DNA of 64,000 nucleotides, taken from the NCBI RefSeq assembly GCF_963678975.1, contig NC_089272.1, positions 46,086,032 through 46,150,031 on the forward strand, read 5' to 3'. Below the pieces are notes generated by a model. It was not told the origin of the DNA. It was given only the letters and a program-made list of their open reading frames with translations, and made no database searches. Below are positions 24,090-35,436 of the stretch, piece by piece; the stretch's first letter is position 1, and the number at the start of each line of letters is the position of its first letter. The stretch is from Dysidea avara (lineage: Eukaryota; Porifera; Demospongiae; Dictyoceratida; Dysideidae). The position numbers and the translations under genes were made by a program.

Positions 24090-24600
24090 CAGCAAAGCTA
24101 TTAGTACTGTTGGTCTTATCAACAAGTCATTTGTAAATCTTTCCAAGGAAACACTTACATGCTTATTCACAGCAATTTGTTTGCCCTCAACTCGAATATG
24201 CAATATATTTGGGGACCATTAATGCTTTAGACCAAGAAAAAGTAGAACATGTCCAACAAATGGCTACAAAAATTATTTCCATCTTTGAAACATCTAACAT
24301 ACCAAGAAAGATTTGAAGTGCTTCACTTGCCATCATTGAAATATAGATGGCTATGTGGTGATATGATTACAGTTCACAGCATTTTCCATAATAATCATAA
24401 TATGCACACTATAGTCATTTTCCAACTTACAGCAATACTAGAGGTCACCCATTTAAATAACAGATATCATGAAATGTAAATCTCACGCTTTTATTCAGAT
24501 GATTGTTGATAACTGGAACAAGCCTCCATATAAAGTGGTCACAGCACCCATACTAAGCCAGTTCAAGAGTCGCCTAAAGAAGTATGTTTCTATAGCCCGT
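24090..24600 (+). pseudogene. LINE reverse-transcriptase C-terminal remnant
   Basis: Frames across this stretch read like the region after the reverse transcriptase in CR1/Jockey-like LINEs: MQYIWGPLML, EKVEHVQQMATK, then after a frameshift KLFPSLKHLTYQERFEVLHL and SLKYRWLCGDMI, then RGHPF and SQFKSRLKK-like pieces. Several frameshifts and stops interrupt it. A 5'-truncated dead copy is the simplest reading. The clade is uncertain. Confidence 0.6.
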
Positions 24601-25888
24601 AGGATAATTTTCTAGCTATCAGATATTTACTTGTATATAAATCAGGAACCTTACAGGCTTATTCCTTCCTTAATACTTCCTGTTATTATACAACCAAGTA
24701 CTAAGAATACTAAGAAATGCGGTTAAAATTACGTCATTAATAATAATGAAATAAATAATAAAATAAGTAATGTTTGGGAAAACTAACAAAGGCACAAACC
24801 CATAATAATTATGCCAGTTCGTGCTGATGACTTGAACGAACGTGTAATTCTATATAATGCACAGCACCACACCCATAATTCCAAAGGCCGGGAGAAGATT
24901 AGCAACCACGAGCAACCATCTGCAGGTCTACTACTAACTTGTCTACTAATCGTTTGTGTCCAGATCTATGTTCAGAGAAGTGCCAGGTGCTGCTGCGCCC
25001 AAGTCGCCATGGCAGCTGCCAGTACATGTGTTCAGGTAAATTATTAACAGAGACTATGTTTTCATGTAGTAATACTGTTTGCATTGTTTGTTTGTACTGT
25101 GTTTGTATTCAACTACCAAGTAACAATAAATAAAATATTATCTCCTGTTGCTGTGAAATGCCAATCCGGCACTACTGTAGCTGCCATTCAGTGTCTGCAC
25201 ACCACTGATGTGCCATATCCATGAGTATTCCTTTGAAGGCGCTGCCACCTTTCACAGCGATCTGCTACACATTTTATTTCATCTTGCAGTGTATCCAAGG
25301 CACCATCCGACCATTTTTTTTAACATATTGGCCCAACTCATACTTAAAAATGTAAATGAGTGGATGAGTCAGATAATGGTTGTGTGTGACACATAGTGGA
25401 AATACTCGGCTTCTTTTGTCCCAGATATCACTGTGGTCTGCCCTTGGCAACTCCAGCCATGTCTTAATCCGTCACCCTGATCCATCCTCATTTAAACAAC
25501 TGGTATCACATGAGGAGGACACAAATTGTGTACAGATACATAAATTAACATCCTAGACTTAATTAAGTATGAATTCTGAGGGCTGCTATGTATGTATATA
25601 ATTATATTAGAGTGGACGTGGCTGTTGTCTTGATTATACCCAAAGCGTAAGCCGGCATTTGATTATAATTGCATTTATGTGCCAACACACACACACACAC
25701 ACACACTGTACTGGTCATGTACTGCCTTATTAGTAGGTTGTCCCGTTGGTGATTGTACTTGGTTATATGTGCCCCGGGCCTAGAATAGTAATAATAATAA
25801 TGAATTTCTTCTTACTGTAGACAGTATATATGTACCACTTTCACACCTCACAACAAAGGAAAGCCAGTGCATATATTATAATAGTTAT
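24601..25888. other. Non-coding stretch with one possible unassigned exon
   Basis: An open frame at 24811-25036 ends at a good donor (GTTCAG|GTAAAT), but its product is not recognised and no acceptor or partner exon was found. On the minus strand, 25180-25480 has coding-like pieces (KTWLELPRADHSDIWDKR) that I cannot assign. A (CA)n microsatellite lies at 25685-25706. Confidence 0.3.
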
Positions 25889-25992
25889 ATCATGGCTGCG
25901 AGGGATTTCACTGATATACACCCAAAGCCTGAGGGCCGCAGGCCCAAGGGCTGTGGGTGTATATGTCAGCAAAATCCCAAGCAGCCGTGGTA
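25889..25992. repeat. Short fold-back sequence
   Basis: The left arm (CATGGCTGCGAGGGATTTCA, then CTGATATACACCCA) is inverted in the right arm (GGGTGTATATGTCAGCAAAA, then TCCCAAGCAGCCGTGG). The central part, CTGAGGGCCGCAGGCCC, is itself palindromic. A weaker relative lies around 27955-28030. Confidence 0.75.
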
Positions 25993-26664
25993 TAAGTGAT
26001 ATATATCACTTGGGGCACACTCACCTAATAGGTGAAAGAACTACTGAGAACTCATCCCATTTGTTTTATACAGTAGCATCTGAAGATCGATTGTGGTTTT
26101 AATAGCGTGGGCTAATAGCCATCAAAACGTTGTCCATACGTTAAAATGTCATTAATACACTACTATACTTCAGCACACAATGTTAGAAAATTTGCGATTG
26201 TGGGATGGAGTTTATATTGTTATCATTTTTGTACTAAGTTAAGCTAACTAACTTCACTATTGGGACAGTAAGTTATTATATTAAGTCAAGTACTTAGGAC
26301 TGTAAGTTACTAACCTATTTCAACGTAGCAGTAGTAGCTTTGCTGTTCTGTGGTCTGTTCAAAGGCTGATACATGATGGGTAGTAATACGCATCCACGAT
26401 CGCTCAAACAATTATTTTGTGCCTTCATTATCCTTTAGTAACAACCAACTAGTCTATCTTAGCAAAATGTACTAAGCTTAGCAACCACTAAAAAAATGAG
26501 TCCCACAATACAAAGCTCTATGTCACTCAATATAATGAGTCAAAGTGCATCAACTCTTTGAACTGGCTGGGTATCAAAGTCATTGGCAAACCGCTTTCCC
26601 ATGATATTGTCCAGGCAATATGCGAGTTAATCACCGAGCGGCATCTTTGAACGCCCATGCTAAA

Positions 26665-26835
26665 GTGGTATATATATATAGGTATATATATATATATATA
26701 TATCACATATTGCACTGACTCAAAATGTTAACGAGATATACGCACTGCTACCAGTGCATATATTTCGTTAAACACTGCCTTAATGAGATATATGCACTGC
26801 TACAGCTACAGTGCATATATCTTGTTAACTTGAGA
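26665..26835. repeat. TA-rich microsatellite and adjoining short inverted/tandem repeats
   Basis: A (TA)n run at about 26668-26703 is followed by two units of a self-complementary sequence (GAGATATACGCACTGCTACC, AGTGCATATATTTCGTTAA, then GAGATATATGCACTGC and GTGCATATATCTTGTTAA). Confidence 0.75.
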
Positions 26836-26905
26836 CATTGCACACCTAATAGGAGTGTACACTATATCCAGAAGTCATTAGATTACTTTGATGTTATACT
26901 TTATC

Positions 26906-27148
26906 TCTCTTCTCATATATAGGGAAGCAAGCAAGCTGTGATTGTGGGATTCAATTTTAATACATCAACAGTAGTTTGTTTTTACTTTTGTAAATATAGT
27001 AATTGAGTCTCCTAAAATTGCTATATTAGCAAAGGTAAAATCAAACTACTGTTTGGTGTATTAAAATTGAATCCCATAATCACAGTTTGTTTAGCAAAAT
27101 TCAATCCCACAATCACAGCTTACTTGGTTCCCTATATAAGAGAAGATA
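26906..27148. repeat. Fold-back element with duplicated end
   Basis: The outer arms (CTTCTCATATATAGGGAAGC and its inverse near 27130-27148) enclose a second inverted pair, GCTGTGATTGTGGGATTCAA ... TTGAATCCCATAATCACAG. The right end carries this block twice. Non-coding. Confidence 0.75.
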
Positions 27149-28121
27149 TAGCAACTAAAGGTTTTGCTAATTAGGCAAGTCTGCATGCTAAGTAGAACAT
27201 ATTAGTTATACCATGGGCACTTGTACTTTGCCTGTATATGTACCATGAAACCACCTAACTTCAAAGGAAAATTTCAGGATACATATCTTATAAACCCTGG
27301 CTTGCCATGGTACATTTAAGTTAAACCATGGCTGGCCATGGTTTATTTTAGCTAAACCATGGCCTTGATATCTGGTGAGGTAACGTTAGTTTGTTTTTAT
27401 AAGAATCCTGGCAGCATTCGATTGTGGGAGTTTATTATTGCTCATGTGATGAAAACCACGAAGCCGATTTTCCATCCTACAGCGCTCAGACGGAGGTGAT
27501 TTGACTCCCTCACCACCCTGTGAGTTGACAAACGAAAGTTCAAGGTGAGAACTAGTGTCATGGGTATTTACAAGTGCTTGTCTGCGTGTTTGATTATGTA
27601 CCACGCCCACTTTTCGTATATCACGAGGTAACCACTCTACAGCGAAGCTTACCTCTCTAGATGTTTAGAAAACTGTGTAAACAGTGTTTAAGCGATGTAG
27701 CAACTTTGAAACACTTGTAAAATCGCTAAATTTAGTGTTTCCGTGATATCCGTAGGATCTTCCCGTTTATGTTAACAAACGTAGTCACAACATTAGTTGT
27801 TGCTGTCCCATAATCGAATTTCACAAGTTGGTCTATATAATGAATTCGGTGGTTGGTCTCATATTGGTTTGGGTGATTAGTCGCCCACAGGCTCTTAGCC
27901 TGCATTGGCATGGTACATATCAGTTGTATCACGTGCCCTCTGATACAACTATTACATATGCACTTGCCCTCAGGCCTGCGACCCTTGGGTTTGTGTGTAT
28001 ATATCAGGCAAAGCACTCGTGCCTGTGGTTTAACTATTACATATATATATATATACAAAGCTACATGCTGTAACACACAATGCAAACATGTTTATTATGC
28101 AAATGTAATCGTACAAGTAAA
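27149..28121. other. Intronic stretch without recognised genes
   Basis: It contains AAACCATGGC short repeats (27295-27365), the weak fold-back relative near 27955-28030 and a (TA)n run at 28038-28055. The minus-strand frames of 74 and 117 codons resemble no family I know. Confidence 0.45.
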
Positions 28122-29000
28122 GACTGAATTAGGGATTAAATGTTCACTAGTACATCGACAGGTGTAGGACTGTAGGCAACCTCCCTCTATGATCCCTACT
28201 CGAACTTAAAATTCCTAGTTTTTCCTTTTACCTGTTTGTTTGTTTACTTTTTGTAATACTATTATGACTGGTGAGCCCACACTACCACATCAAAAGAAAG
28301 GATGGCGTCAGAGTTAAAGTTTTCGTCGTCTGAAGTTATCAGTTACTGTGAATTGTCCATTACATTTTGCTTTCAGCTATGTTCAGCCTATTACACAATG
28401 CTACAAATGAAGAACAGTAGAAGCAACTCTACAATCAATCCAGTAACCGTGAAAAATACGGACAATTCACATACCCCAACTATCTTGAAAGTGAAGTGGC
28501 CATTATACTTTGCTTTCACCTATTTACACAGCGTTACAATGAAGAACAGTATTAGAAGCACTTCTGTAATCACCACGGAAAATACAGATGATTTCCATGT
28601 ACAAATGTAGGGAAGCCATGTATTGCACTACTGTGAGTCAACAATTTGGGGTTGTTAGCAAAAAGAAAAGGGACACAAAGGAGGATAAAGGTAAGTCCAT
28701 GATGTGTGCATTGTACGTACTGCGGTATACCAAGAGGAACATCAGGACGAAGCAACGTCGAATAGTCAAAAAAATCAAGCCTGTAGCTGTAGCTGTTATT
28801 GAGTTACACTTGCCTGAAGGAATCTGGCTTGTAGGCAGTTAGTAGGGAATTCCACTTTTTAAAAATTTCATACTAATCTATTGGAAGCATTTAGGGTCAT
28901 ACTGAAGGCACTTTTGGGCTTGGTTATATGTAACCAATACTGCCAAGGCACTGGAACGGTACTGTGAAGCTGGTTTTTGGGTGATATCTTTGCCCAGATA
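28122..29000. repeat. Dispersed repeat family X, copy 1
   Basis: This aligns with 44274-44996 over most of its length. Shared blocks are AATTAGGGATTAAATGT, GTAGGCAACCTCCCT, TGTTTGTTTGTTTA, GCATCAAAAGAAAG-like, GGGACACAAAGGAGG and TTTGGGTGATAT. Partial relatives are at 45141-45250 and 60262-60740. It has no convincing reading frame. The class (SINE-like or MITE) is unresolved. Confidence 0.7.
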
Positions 29001-29754
29001 AACATGATGGAACAAAACATCGGAATGCAATCTTGTGGTAACAGGTCTACTGATCTTGTGGTAACACGTCTCATATGGCTTTAGTTAACTGGACTTCCTA
29101 TGTACTGTAAGCACCACAACAACCTGTGCCTGAAGCCATAAAAGCAAATGTACTTCCTTGAGTATATAAGGCCAAATAAACCAATTTATTACTTCCTATC
29201 CTCACCCATAGCACTACTATATCATCAATTTACATTCCATTGGCTGTTAAATGCAGCCAATAAACAACTGTTTAAGTTAGCCACTAGCTACTGAGGCTAA
29301 GAAAGTTGCATAATGATCATGAGTCATGTGAGCAATATAATTCAGCTTTCTGGTTGATAAAAATGAAATCAATAAAAGGTCACACATCTGCACTGCCATT
29401 TAGAGTATTGGTGGATGAGAATGTAATGATTAGGTTATGAGGCTCAACTGCTGTGAAGCAGACACTAAATGCATGATGGCTTGCAATGTAGGTAAGATAC
29501 TAACTATGTATGGCTGTGCCTAGTCATGTGAATTAAAAAAAACAAAAAAAAACTTGGACAAAAACCTAAGAAAAGAAAAAGTTTGGCTATAAGGTTCAAG
29601 TCTGGGATCTCCATACTGTAGCTCAATTGCTCTAACCTCTGTATCACTGCTCTGCCAGCTACCCTACACCCTTAGTTTGTACTTATATAAGTCATTCATG
29701 GAGAAGCCTAATCCTAATACCAGTAAAGAGGAAACCAAACCTTACCCTAGTACA
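29001..29754. other. Intronic stretch without recognised features
   Basis: AT-rich, with no repeat or gene that I can support. Confidence 0.5.
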
Positions 29755-29880
29755 GGATGTGTGCCCTAAAGTCGAATGCTCAGGGAATATTACTAGATGT
29801 GTATCCTAAAGTCAAATACATAGGGAATATTACTAGGCGCATGCCCTAAAGTCAAATGCTCGGGGAATACCAGACGCATG
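29755..29880. repeat. Three-unit tandem repeat of about 50 bp
   Basis: Three diverged units share GCCCTAAAGTCAAATGCTC and GGGAATATTACTAG, with variation between units. GC-rich hairpin-forming sequence (GCCGTGGCT repeats) follows at 29950-30005. Confidence 0.8.
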
Positions 29881-30129
29881 CCAACACTAGCTTGCCTCAA
29901 ACTCAACAAAGCCTTACCTTCACAGAACTGGTGTGTGAATTACTGGGTGACTGCGCCGTGGCTTTAGCAGCAAAATTTCCAGCCACGGTGCCGTGGCTCT
30001 AGGCACAGCAATTAATGTTTATTTATATTTGTACTAAAACAACTAAGTTCCCATGCACAAAAACAGCCCATTGTGACCATTTCAACTTCCTTCACTTTCA
30101 TTCATATCTATAGCTATTCAAACACTAAC

Positions 30130-30532
30130 CAGCACTTCTTATCACTTTCATTACAGCAGGTTTACGACATGATTCTGCCATCTGTTTCGGTGTTTTGCCA
30201 TATTCATCCGTCACAGAAATATCTGCGTTGTTGGCTAAAAGCACTCGTACACAATCCACACGACCAGTAGATGCTGCTATGTGTAGTAAAGACCATCCAC
30301 TGTTGGCACGGCTGTTTACATCGCCGCCATGATGAAGTAGTAACTGTAACACTTTAACGTGACCATTGCTGACTGCTTCGTGCAGAGGTGTATACCCAAA
30401 CTTTCCACGACGGCATTCGAGTCGTGACGGGAGGTCATTGCAAGTGGAAATAAACTCTTCAATTTTCTTATACTTTCCATTTTTACACCAGTTATGAAGG
30501 CGGGCGTCCTTGCTAATCCCTCCATGTGCCAT
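30130..30532 (-). CDS. Ankyrin-repeat first coding exon, copy 2 (LRRK1-like gene)
   Basis: The exon encodes about 134 residues from MAHGG: a short N-terminal helix pair (RLHNWCKNGKYKKIEEFI) and then ankyrin repeats (GYTPLHEAVSNGHVKVLQLL, SLLHIAASTGRVDCVRVLL, and a YGKTPKQMAE cap). It ends at a phase-1 donor (GCTG|GTTAGTG at 30130). The next compatible exon on this strand is 12014-11006, which starts in phase 1; the join gives VIRSAE followed by IIKEVATDG. This would make one ankyrin-LRR gene with an intron of about 18 kb filled with transposons. The splice is inferred, not observed. The retroelement tail ends only about 190 bp upstream of the ATG, so this copy's upstream region differs from that of copy 1. 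Confidence 0.75.
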
Positions 30533-30824
30533 AGTAAAAACGTTTCTTCAGCCTCAGACCGAATACCATAACGCATCGATAATTCGAACGAACTTATTTC
30601 AGGCACTTGCAACCGTCCCCTCAGAAGCGCTTAATTAGGTGGCATGTGTGAATGAGATGATCGTCTTATCTGAAGGAGGGTCGATTGAACTCGCGGATGG
30701 ATTCTTCTTTTAGACGATGCTCTTTTTTTTTCTTTTTTTTCCCCGGGGTGCCTGCACCCCTTGCCACCACCCCCAGCACCAGATGGTAAAAGTGCTGGAC
30801 AAAAAGACTGTAAACTCAAAAAAA

Positions 30825-32513
30825 TCAATGAGATGGCAACACTTGGCCTTCCGAAATAGCAAGGTCAAGTGCTCCAATAGTCACAGGGCTGCCACGGTGT
30901 GACCTTGCTCCACGCAAGCAGGTCACTGCTGACCTGGGCAAAGAGAAGCTGGTGGAACATCTAATCCATGATACAACACTGCTGTAAGATTGGCCCCGTT
31001 GAGTAGATAGAATAGAAGCTAGACGCTTATAAGCAACTGTAGCTGCACTACCCATTCCTCCAAAAGTGGATGAGAAAACCAATGGAGTGAATGAGCCCAT
31101 TTCAACATCTCTTATTCTCTGTTCATACATCCTTTGTTTATCTCTTTCAAACCTTCTGTACAAGGAAGTAACCGCTGTGTTTCGATAACTGGGAGCAGTT
31201 GGATTGAAAATTCTAACATCAAAGAAAGCCTTCTGATGACGACTTCCCCAAAAACCATGTGCACTTACATCTAAACGTGCCTCATTCTCCACATTAGCTG
31301 TGGCATAGCGAAAGGACTCACCAGACAGGGGTTGCAGCACTGGTTCAATGGCCACATTATGACATACTTCAGACAGAGCAGCAGCAGTGAAGTCCCTAAG
31401 TTCATTATGACGTAGAGTAGGGAAACCACCTGTAGCACAATTCATTGCATGATCAACAGTAAAGCCATGACCACAGACACACTTAGCAGGTAGACTATTG
31501 GGCAACCAACCATATCGTAGACACAGTGCATCCCTAAATGCACCTTCATGGAGAGCAAAACCATGTTCTTCAATAGGAAGCACTGATAACCATGATGAGG
31601 CACCTTTCTCACTAGATAAAGAAACAATACGACGCAAACTAGCTGGCAACTGTGGTGTGAGTTCCGATTGCTTACAAACCAGCTGCCGATGTCTCAAAGC
31701 TATAACATCAGCCTTAGCTTGACGCTGGGCACTAACCACTGACATCCTAAAGCAAGTTTGTTGTTCAATGATCTCCTTGGTTAAAGATTAGGTAACTTGA
31801 ATGGAAAAATCAAATTCAAAGTTAGCGGCATTAGCAGAAGGGTTACACAGACCCAGGCCTCCCATTCGTGCTGGAAGAGAAAACAACTCTCGCTCTAAAT
31901 CACTGACAAAATTTCCAGTAACAGCAGGAATAAATTCTGTAAAAATAGTTGTTTCAAGAGGTTGAAGATAGTCAGAAATTCTGGGCAGCATTCGTAAAAA
32001 ATATGTCCACCTACTAATAAGACCATGCGTGAAAGCGCAATAAGCAGCATGAGGCTGAGCCTTTGCAATCACACTTAACTTCCGCACACAAGACACCCAA
32101 TACTCAACCTTCTCATTCACATAATGCTGGACAAAGGTAGGAGATCCTATAGCAGCACCAAGGTGACGCTTACCCTCCACTGTGATACTCACACCACATC
32201 CATCAAAAAGATTCTTAGCTAAATCTAGATGTTCTGCTTTCACAATCAGCCATGATTTAGATGGTTTTACATTGTAGCCAAATGCAGGACCCAAAGACAC
32301 AAGGGCAGACCATCACTTGCGCAACCCAGTCAAAGAGCCAGCAGCAGTAGCATCGTCAGCAAACCAGGCCTGTCTTATTTCACAATCACGTATTGCATCA
32401 ATTAAAGGGACAACACTAATGGTGTACATTGCCATTGCTAATGGATCGCCTTGTGTTGTGCCCTCAGAAGAAAATAAATGTTTACCGCCATCGATAAACA
32501 GAGGAACTTTAGC
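30825..32513 (-). pseudogene. Reverse transcriptase C-terminal half plus zinc knuckle and restriction-like endonuclease
   Basis: One continuous frame is broken by two nonsense codons: TGA at 32313-32315, where homologues would have Trp, and TAA at 31788-31790. From the 5' side it shows AKVPLFIDGG, EGTTQGDPLAMAMY (RT block with QGDPL), then WFADDATAAG, the catalytic Asp-Asp motif in FADD form. Next come LGPAFGYNVKPSKSWLIVK and a thumb region (RHLGAAIGS, RWTYFLRML, GGLGLCNPSA). After the second stop is a CVCG-x7-H-x3-C zinc knuckle (about 31430-31480), then ARLDVSAHGFW and FFDVRIFNP. Those last motifs fit the PD-(D/E)XK pattern of a restriction-like endonuclease. The frame ends at 30825. The product would nick target DNA and reverse-transcribe the element's RNA. 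Similar proteins are common in cnidarian and sponge genomes. This copy is dead. Confidence 0.8.
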
Positions 32514-32520
32514 CCTATAG

Positions 32521-33912
32521 TAGCGATTTCCAACCTACCAATTTTTCACACATATTTTTGCTACTTAAATTATACACCTTCAATAAACGTTTCACAAGCT
32601 GCCGTTCCAGTAAATGGTAGCCAATGCTTCGTACTTCGTAATGCACTTTACTGGATTAAAATCCATGCGGTATTTATTGAAATATAGCAAATCAAAGTTT
32701 GAGAAATAAAAATCCCCATAAGAAGCCCATACAAATAATTGCGTACGTAATTCTAATTGGAAGAATGCGGCACCTGTGATAGTCGAAGTTTCCGAGTGTT
32801 TCCGCGTGAATCTGCAGCTGATGAGGACGAAGAAAGTGGTTCTGGGCAAACCGTATATGCTGATTTCGATTTTGCCATGTGTTTTTTGATTGGAGGACGA
32901 TTGATGTTGGATTACGATGGAAATATGACCCTTTTAAAGGTAAATCGCCATCTAACACTGCTCAGAATTCAGCATTACAATCACCCTGGACTTCAAGGCA
33001 TCCCCCTGCATCGATGCAAGTATAGTTTGAAGGTGAGCAGTTTGTTGTCTTGCGCGGAATTGCAAAATAAGGTTCAATGTTGAGCATAATCTTTTCAAAA
33101 GTGGAGACTGGCATGTGATACCAACCTTACATGGCTTCACACGTACCTGTTGTTATATTCTGGTGCATTTACTGCTGTTTTGATCCATTTTATAGCAGCT
33201 TTAGTGGTTGTACTTTTGATCAGAAACTATTTATAATTTCTCTTTGTAGTATAGTGATGTCATTGTGTTATATAATAATTATCATCCTTAGTGCTTACAA
33301 TGTGACAAATAAAGCTGAGCAGTGTCCAAACAAATCTATTTTAACAATAATGTTGCTCTTACATTGTGTTATCTGATTGTCATGCTTGTTTCCGAAGTAC
33401 GTGTTAATTGTGACTTGTGATGCCAGTACTTGCCATTTATAAAATATTACTGATTTTTCTAGTTAGCTGTTCCAGAAAATGCATTGGGTACCTGTGTATA
33501 CTTAGTATTACACAATACACACAGTTTTATTTGTGAATCACTTGCTTTATTCATGTAATATTCTGAGTGGTCAGTCTACAAAGAAGTGGTCACTTTTGAG
33601 AGGTTTTACTTAGTTCATATGCTGTTCTTCATAAAATAGATATGTGGTGAAAATTTCATGTCGTTATTAGTTTCCTATATAGATTTATGACACTTTGTAT
33701 ATTGTGTTTGGTGCCATGCAATATACATAAAAAGCATTGAAGTGCTGTACACAAAAATCATCACACTGTCAACTTCTTTTCCTTATATCTTTTGATAGGA
33801 ACCACTGATTGGAGTGGGGTTTGCACTAAAATGACCCTGAAAAAATGCACAATATTTATCATACCAATGAATGTATGGAATGTTAATTATTTAATTTAGT
33901 TGGAAATCTCTA
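32521..33912. mobile_element. 1392-bp insertion with 7-bp target duplications
   Basis: It is flanked by CCTATAG on both sides (32514-32520 and 33913-33919). The ends are inverted repeats of 14 bp with one mismatch (TAGCGATTTCCAAC / TAGAGATTTCCAAC). It splits the reverse-transcriptase frame of the surrounding retroelement exactly: LINTYR lies on one side and AKVPLFIDGG on the other. The open frame at 32757-33083 is not recognised. The transposon superfamily is unclear; 7-bp duplications are unusual. Confidence 0.85.
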
Positions 33913-33919
33913 CCTATAG

Positions 33920-34125
33920 GTGTTAATTAATATAACAGCTAAGGATGGACACAGTATAGATATGTTATGGAGGGCAACTTGACGGTTAAAAGCGTTACTT
34001 GCATCAACTAGCAATACGGCCTCTGTATTCTCCTTAGCAAACAAAGAACGCATTGCATGTATTGCAACTTCACAGCCTGCATTCTGACCAGCACAGAGTT
34101 GAAGAGGGCCAGCTACATTTTTGTG
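33920..34125 (-). pseudogene. Reverse transcriptase N-terminal part of the split RLE element
   Basis: The minus-strand frame reads AGPLQLCAGQNAGCEVAIHA, then MRSLFAKENTEAVLLVDASN, then AFNRQ and LCPSLAV, and ends at LINTYR where the insertion begins. LLVDASNAFN carries the first catalytic Asp of the reverse transcriptase. It continues in the frame beginning at 32513 on the other side of the insertion. The 5' end fades near 34125. Confidence 0.75.
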
Positions 34126-34129
34126 GTCA

Positions 34130-34691
34130 GAAAGAAATATAGCTAGCTACAGACCTACTTTTTAGGGCGTGGTACTGTTAATTTACGAAATGATCATGTG
34201 AACGCAATTAGTATTAGCAGTATTAGTATTTGTGTTACAGGTAAAGAAGGCTCAAGGAGCCTGTAAAGCCTGATCTGTACAAAAAGAATTTAACAAATTT
34301 GTAACTGCAGTGTGATAGGTGACATCAGTAATACAGTATGACATATCATCTCTCACATATGTAGGAAATACTATGCATAAGGTCATATTTCCCCATATGT
34401 TGCACAGAAGGACCTCCAGTCTGACATATCCTACACTATAGTCTTGCTGCATGATAGATGACATTTCATACAGCACGACACGTTATCTATCACATATGTG
34501 GAAAATGCTAAAGGAAACATCATTTTTCCTATAATTTATGATGAACAGGTGGACAGACCAGTCGGCCTGTCCTACACCTATCCTTCAGTTCTGTAAGTGT
34601 GGGATAGATGGATATTTGTCCAGTGAAGGATAAAGGAGTTTGTACCTGTACATCCATATTATACGCATAAAATTTACTTACCATGGTGGCA
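34130..34691. other. Intergenic stretch with a diverged tandem duplication
   Basis: Two units of about 120-150 bp (around 34300-34390 and 34440-34530) share TATCACATATGTGGAAA-type and GACATTTCATACAGC-type segments. A minus-strand frame at 34529-34640, preceded by ATGTACAG, looks coding-like but is unassigned. Confidence 0.4.
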
Positions 34692-35436
34692 GTATTATAT
34701 TTTGTATAATTATAATACCTCAGTTCACACACGAATATCTTTTTCTTTTTCCAAAAATTGCCATGCCCACTATAGCCCTACAAAAGTCTTTTTAGTGGTT
34801 GCATGTTGTCTGAGGACTTCACATGCTCATTATTTTGCACTCACACTTTCTCATCTGATAATGGTCATGATAACATCATAACAATAATACTTCGCAAAAT
34901 AAATTAAGCAACTACTGTAGCTATAAATTCATTTACAAAGGGAGAGATTGGGGTAATGAATTATAGTCATCATTGTTCAACTATCCATCCAGGGAGACAG
35001 CAAATTAGCCTGTGGCACAGGAAGTCAAAAACCTGAATCTGAAAACTATGTTGAATGCAGAAAAAATCCCAGACCAGGTGTTGACTTAATCCACAGACAG
35101 CCGCTTACAGTCTAGGCAAGTGCCTGAGAAGCCACATAACCTGGGATCCAGGATTTTCTCTGCATTCATCCAGTACTAAACAATTGTGACTTCTTGTTTT
35201 TTCATTAGGGTTTATCATTGTTCAACTATCCCACTAGGGACCTGCAGGGAGGCAACAAATTAGCCTACCAATCTACCATTGATCATTCTGTCAAAAACTA
35301 GAACTACTGTAAGAATTTCAATTTGTAAGATGCTTGAATAATTTCAATGTGTGATCTCTTGTTGTAATTAAAGCAGATGAGGTAAATAGCTAATTGATTA
35401 ATGATCAGTATCATGGCTGCCCTTGAGAATTCAAAG
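34692..35436. repeat. Duplicated non-coding block, copy 2 (left part)
   Basis: Aligns with 2373-3090. The alignment resumes at 36047-36130 after a 610-bp insertion. It lies downstream of the FN3 gene 1 terminal exon. Confidence 0.7.

Larger units (their letters stand above)
30720..34130 (-). mobile_element. RLE-type non-LTR retrotransposon, decayed and interrupted
   Basis: Minus-strand element whose 3' end is an A-rich tail (GGGGAAAAAAAAGAAAAAAA read on the minus strand, near 30722-30745). It contains reverse-transcriptase and C-terminal endonuclease coding (see the two pseudogene entries). It is split by a 1392-bp insertion at 32521-33912. The 5' boundary is uncertain, near 34130. A C-terminal zinc knuckle plus restriction-like endonuclease is the arrangement of the R2/R4/NeSL group of site-preferring LINEs. 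Confidence 0.75.

Noticed and set aside
32757-33083. 108-codon frame as a gene
   Set aside because: It lies within the 1392-bp insertion, has no recognised domain, and overlaps equally long frames on the other strand.
34252-34476. 74-codon minus-strand frame
   Set aside because: It overlaps a diverged tandem duplication, which explains its repeated words better than coding constraint does.
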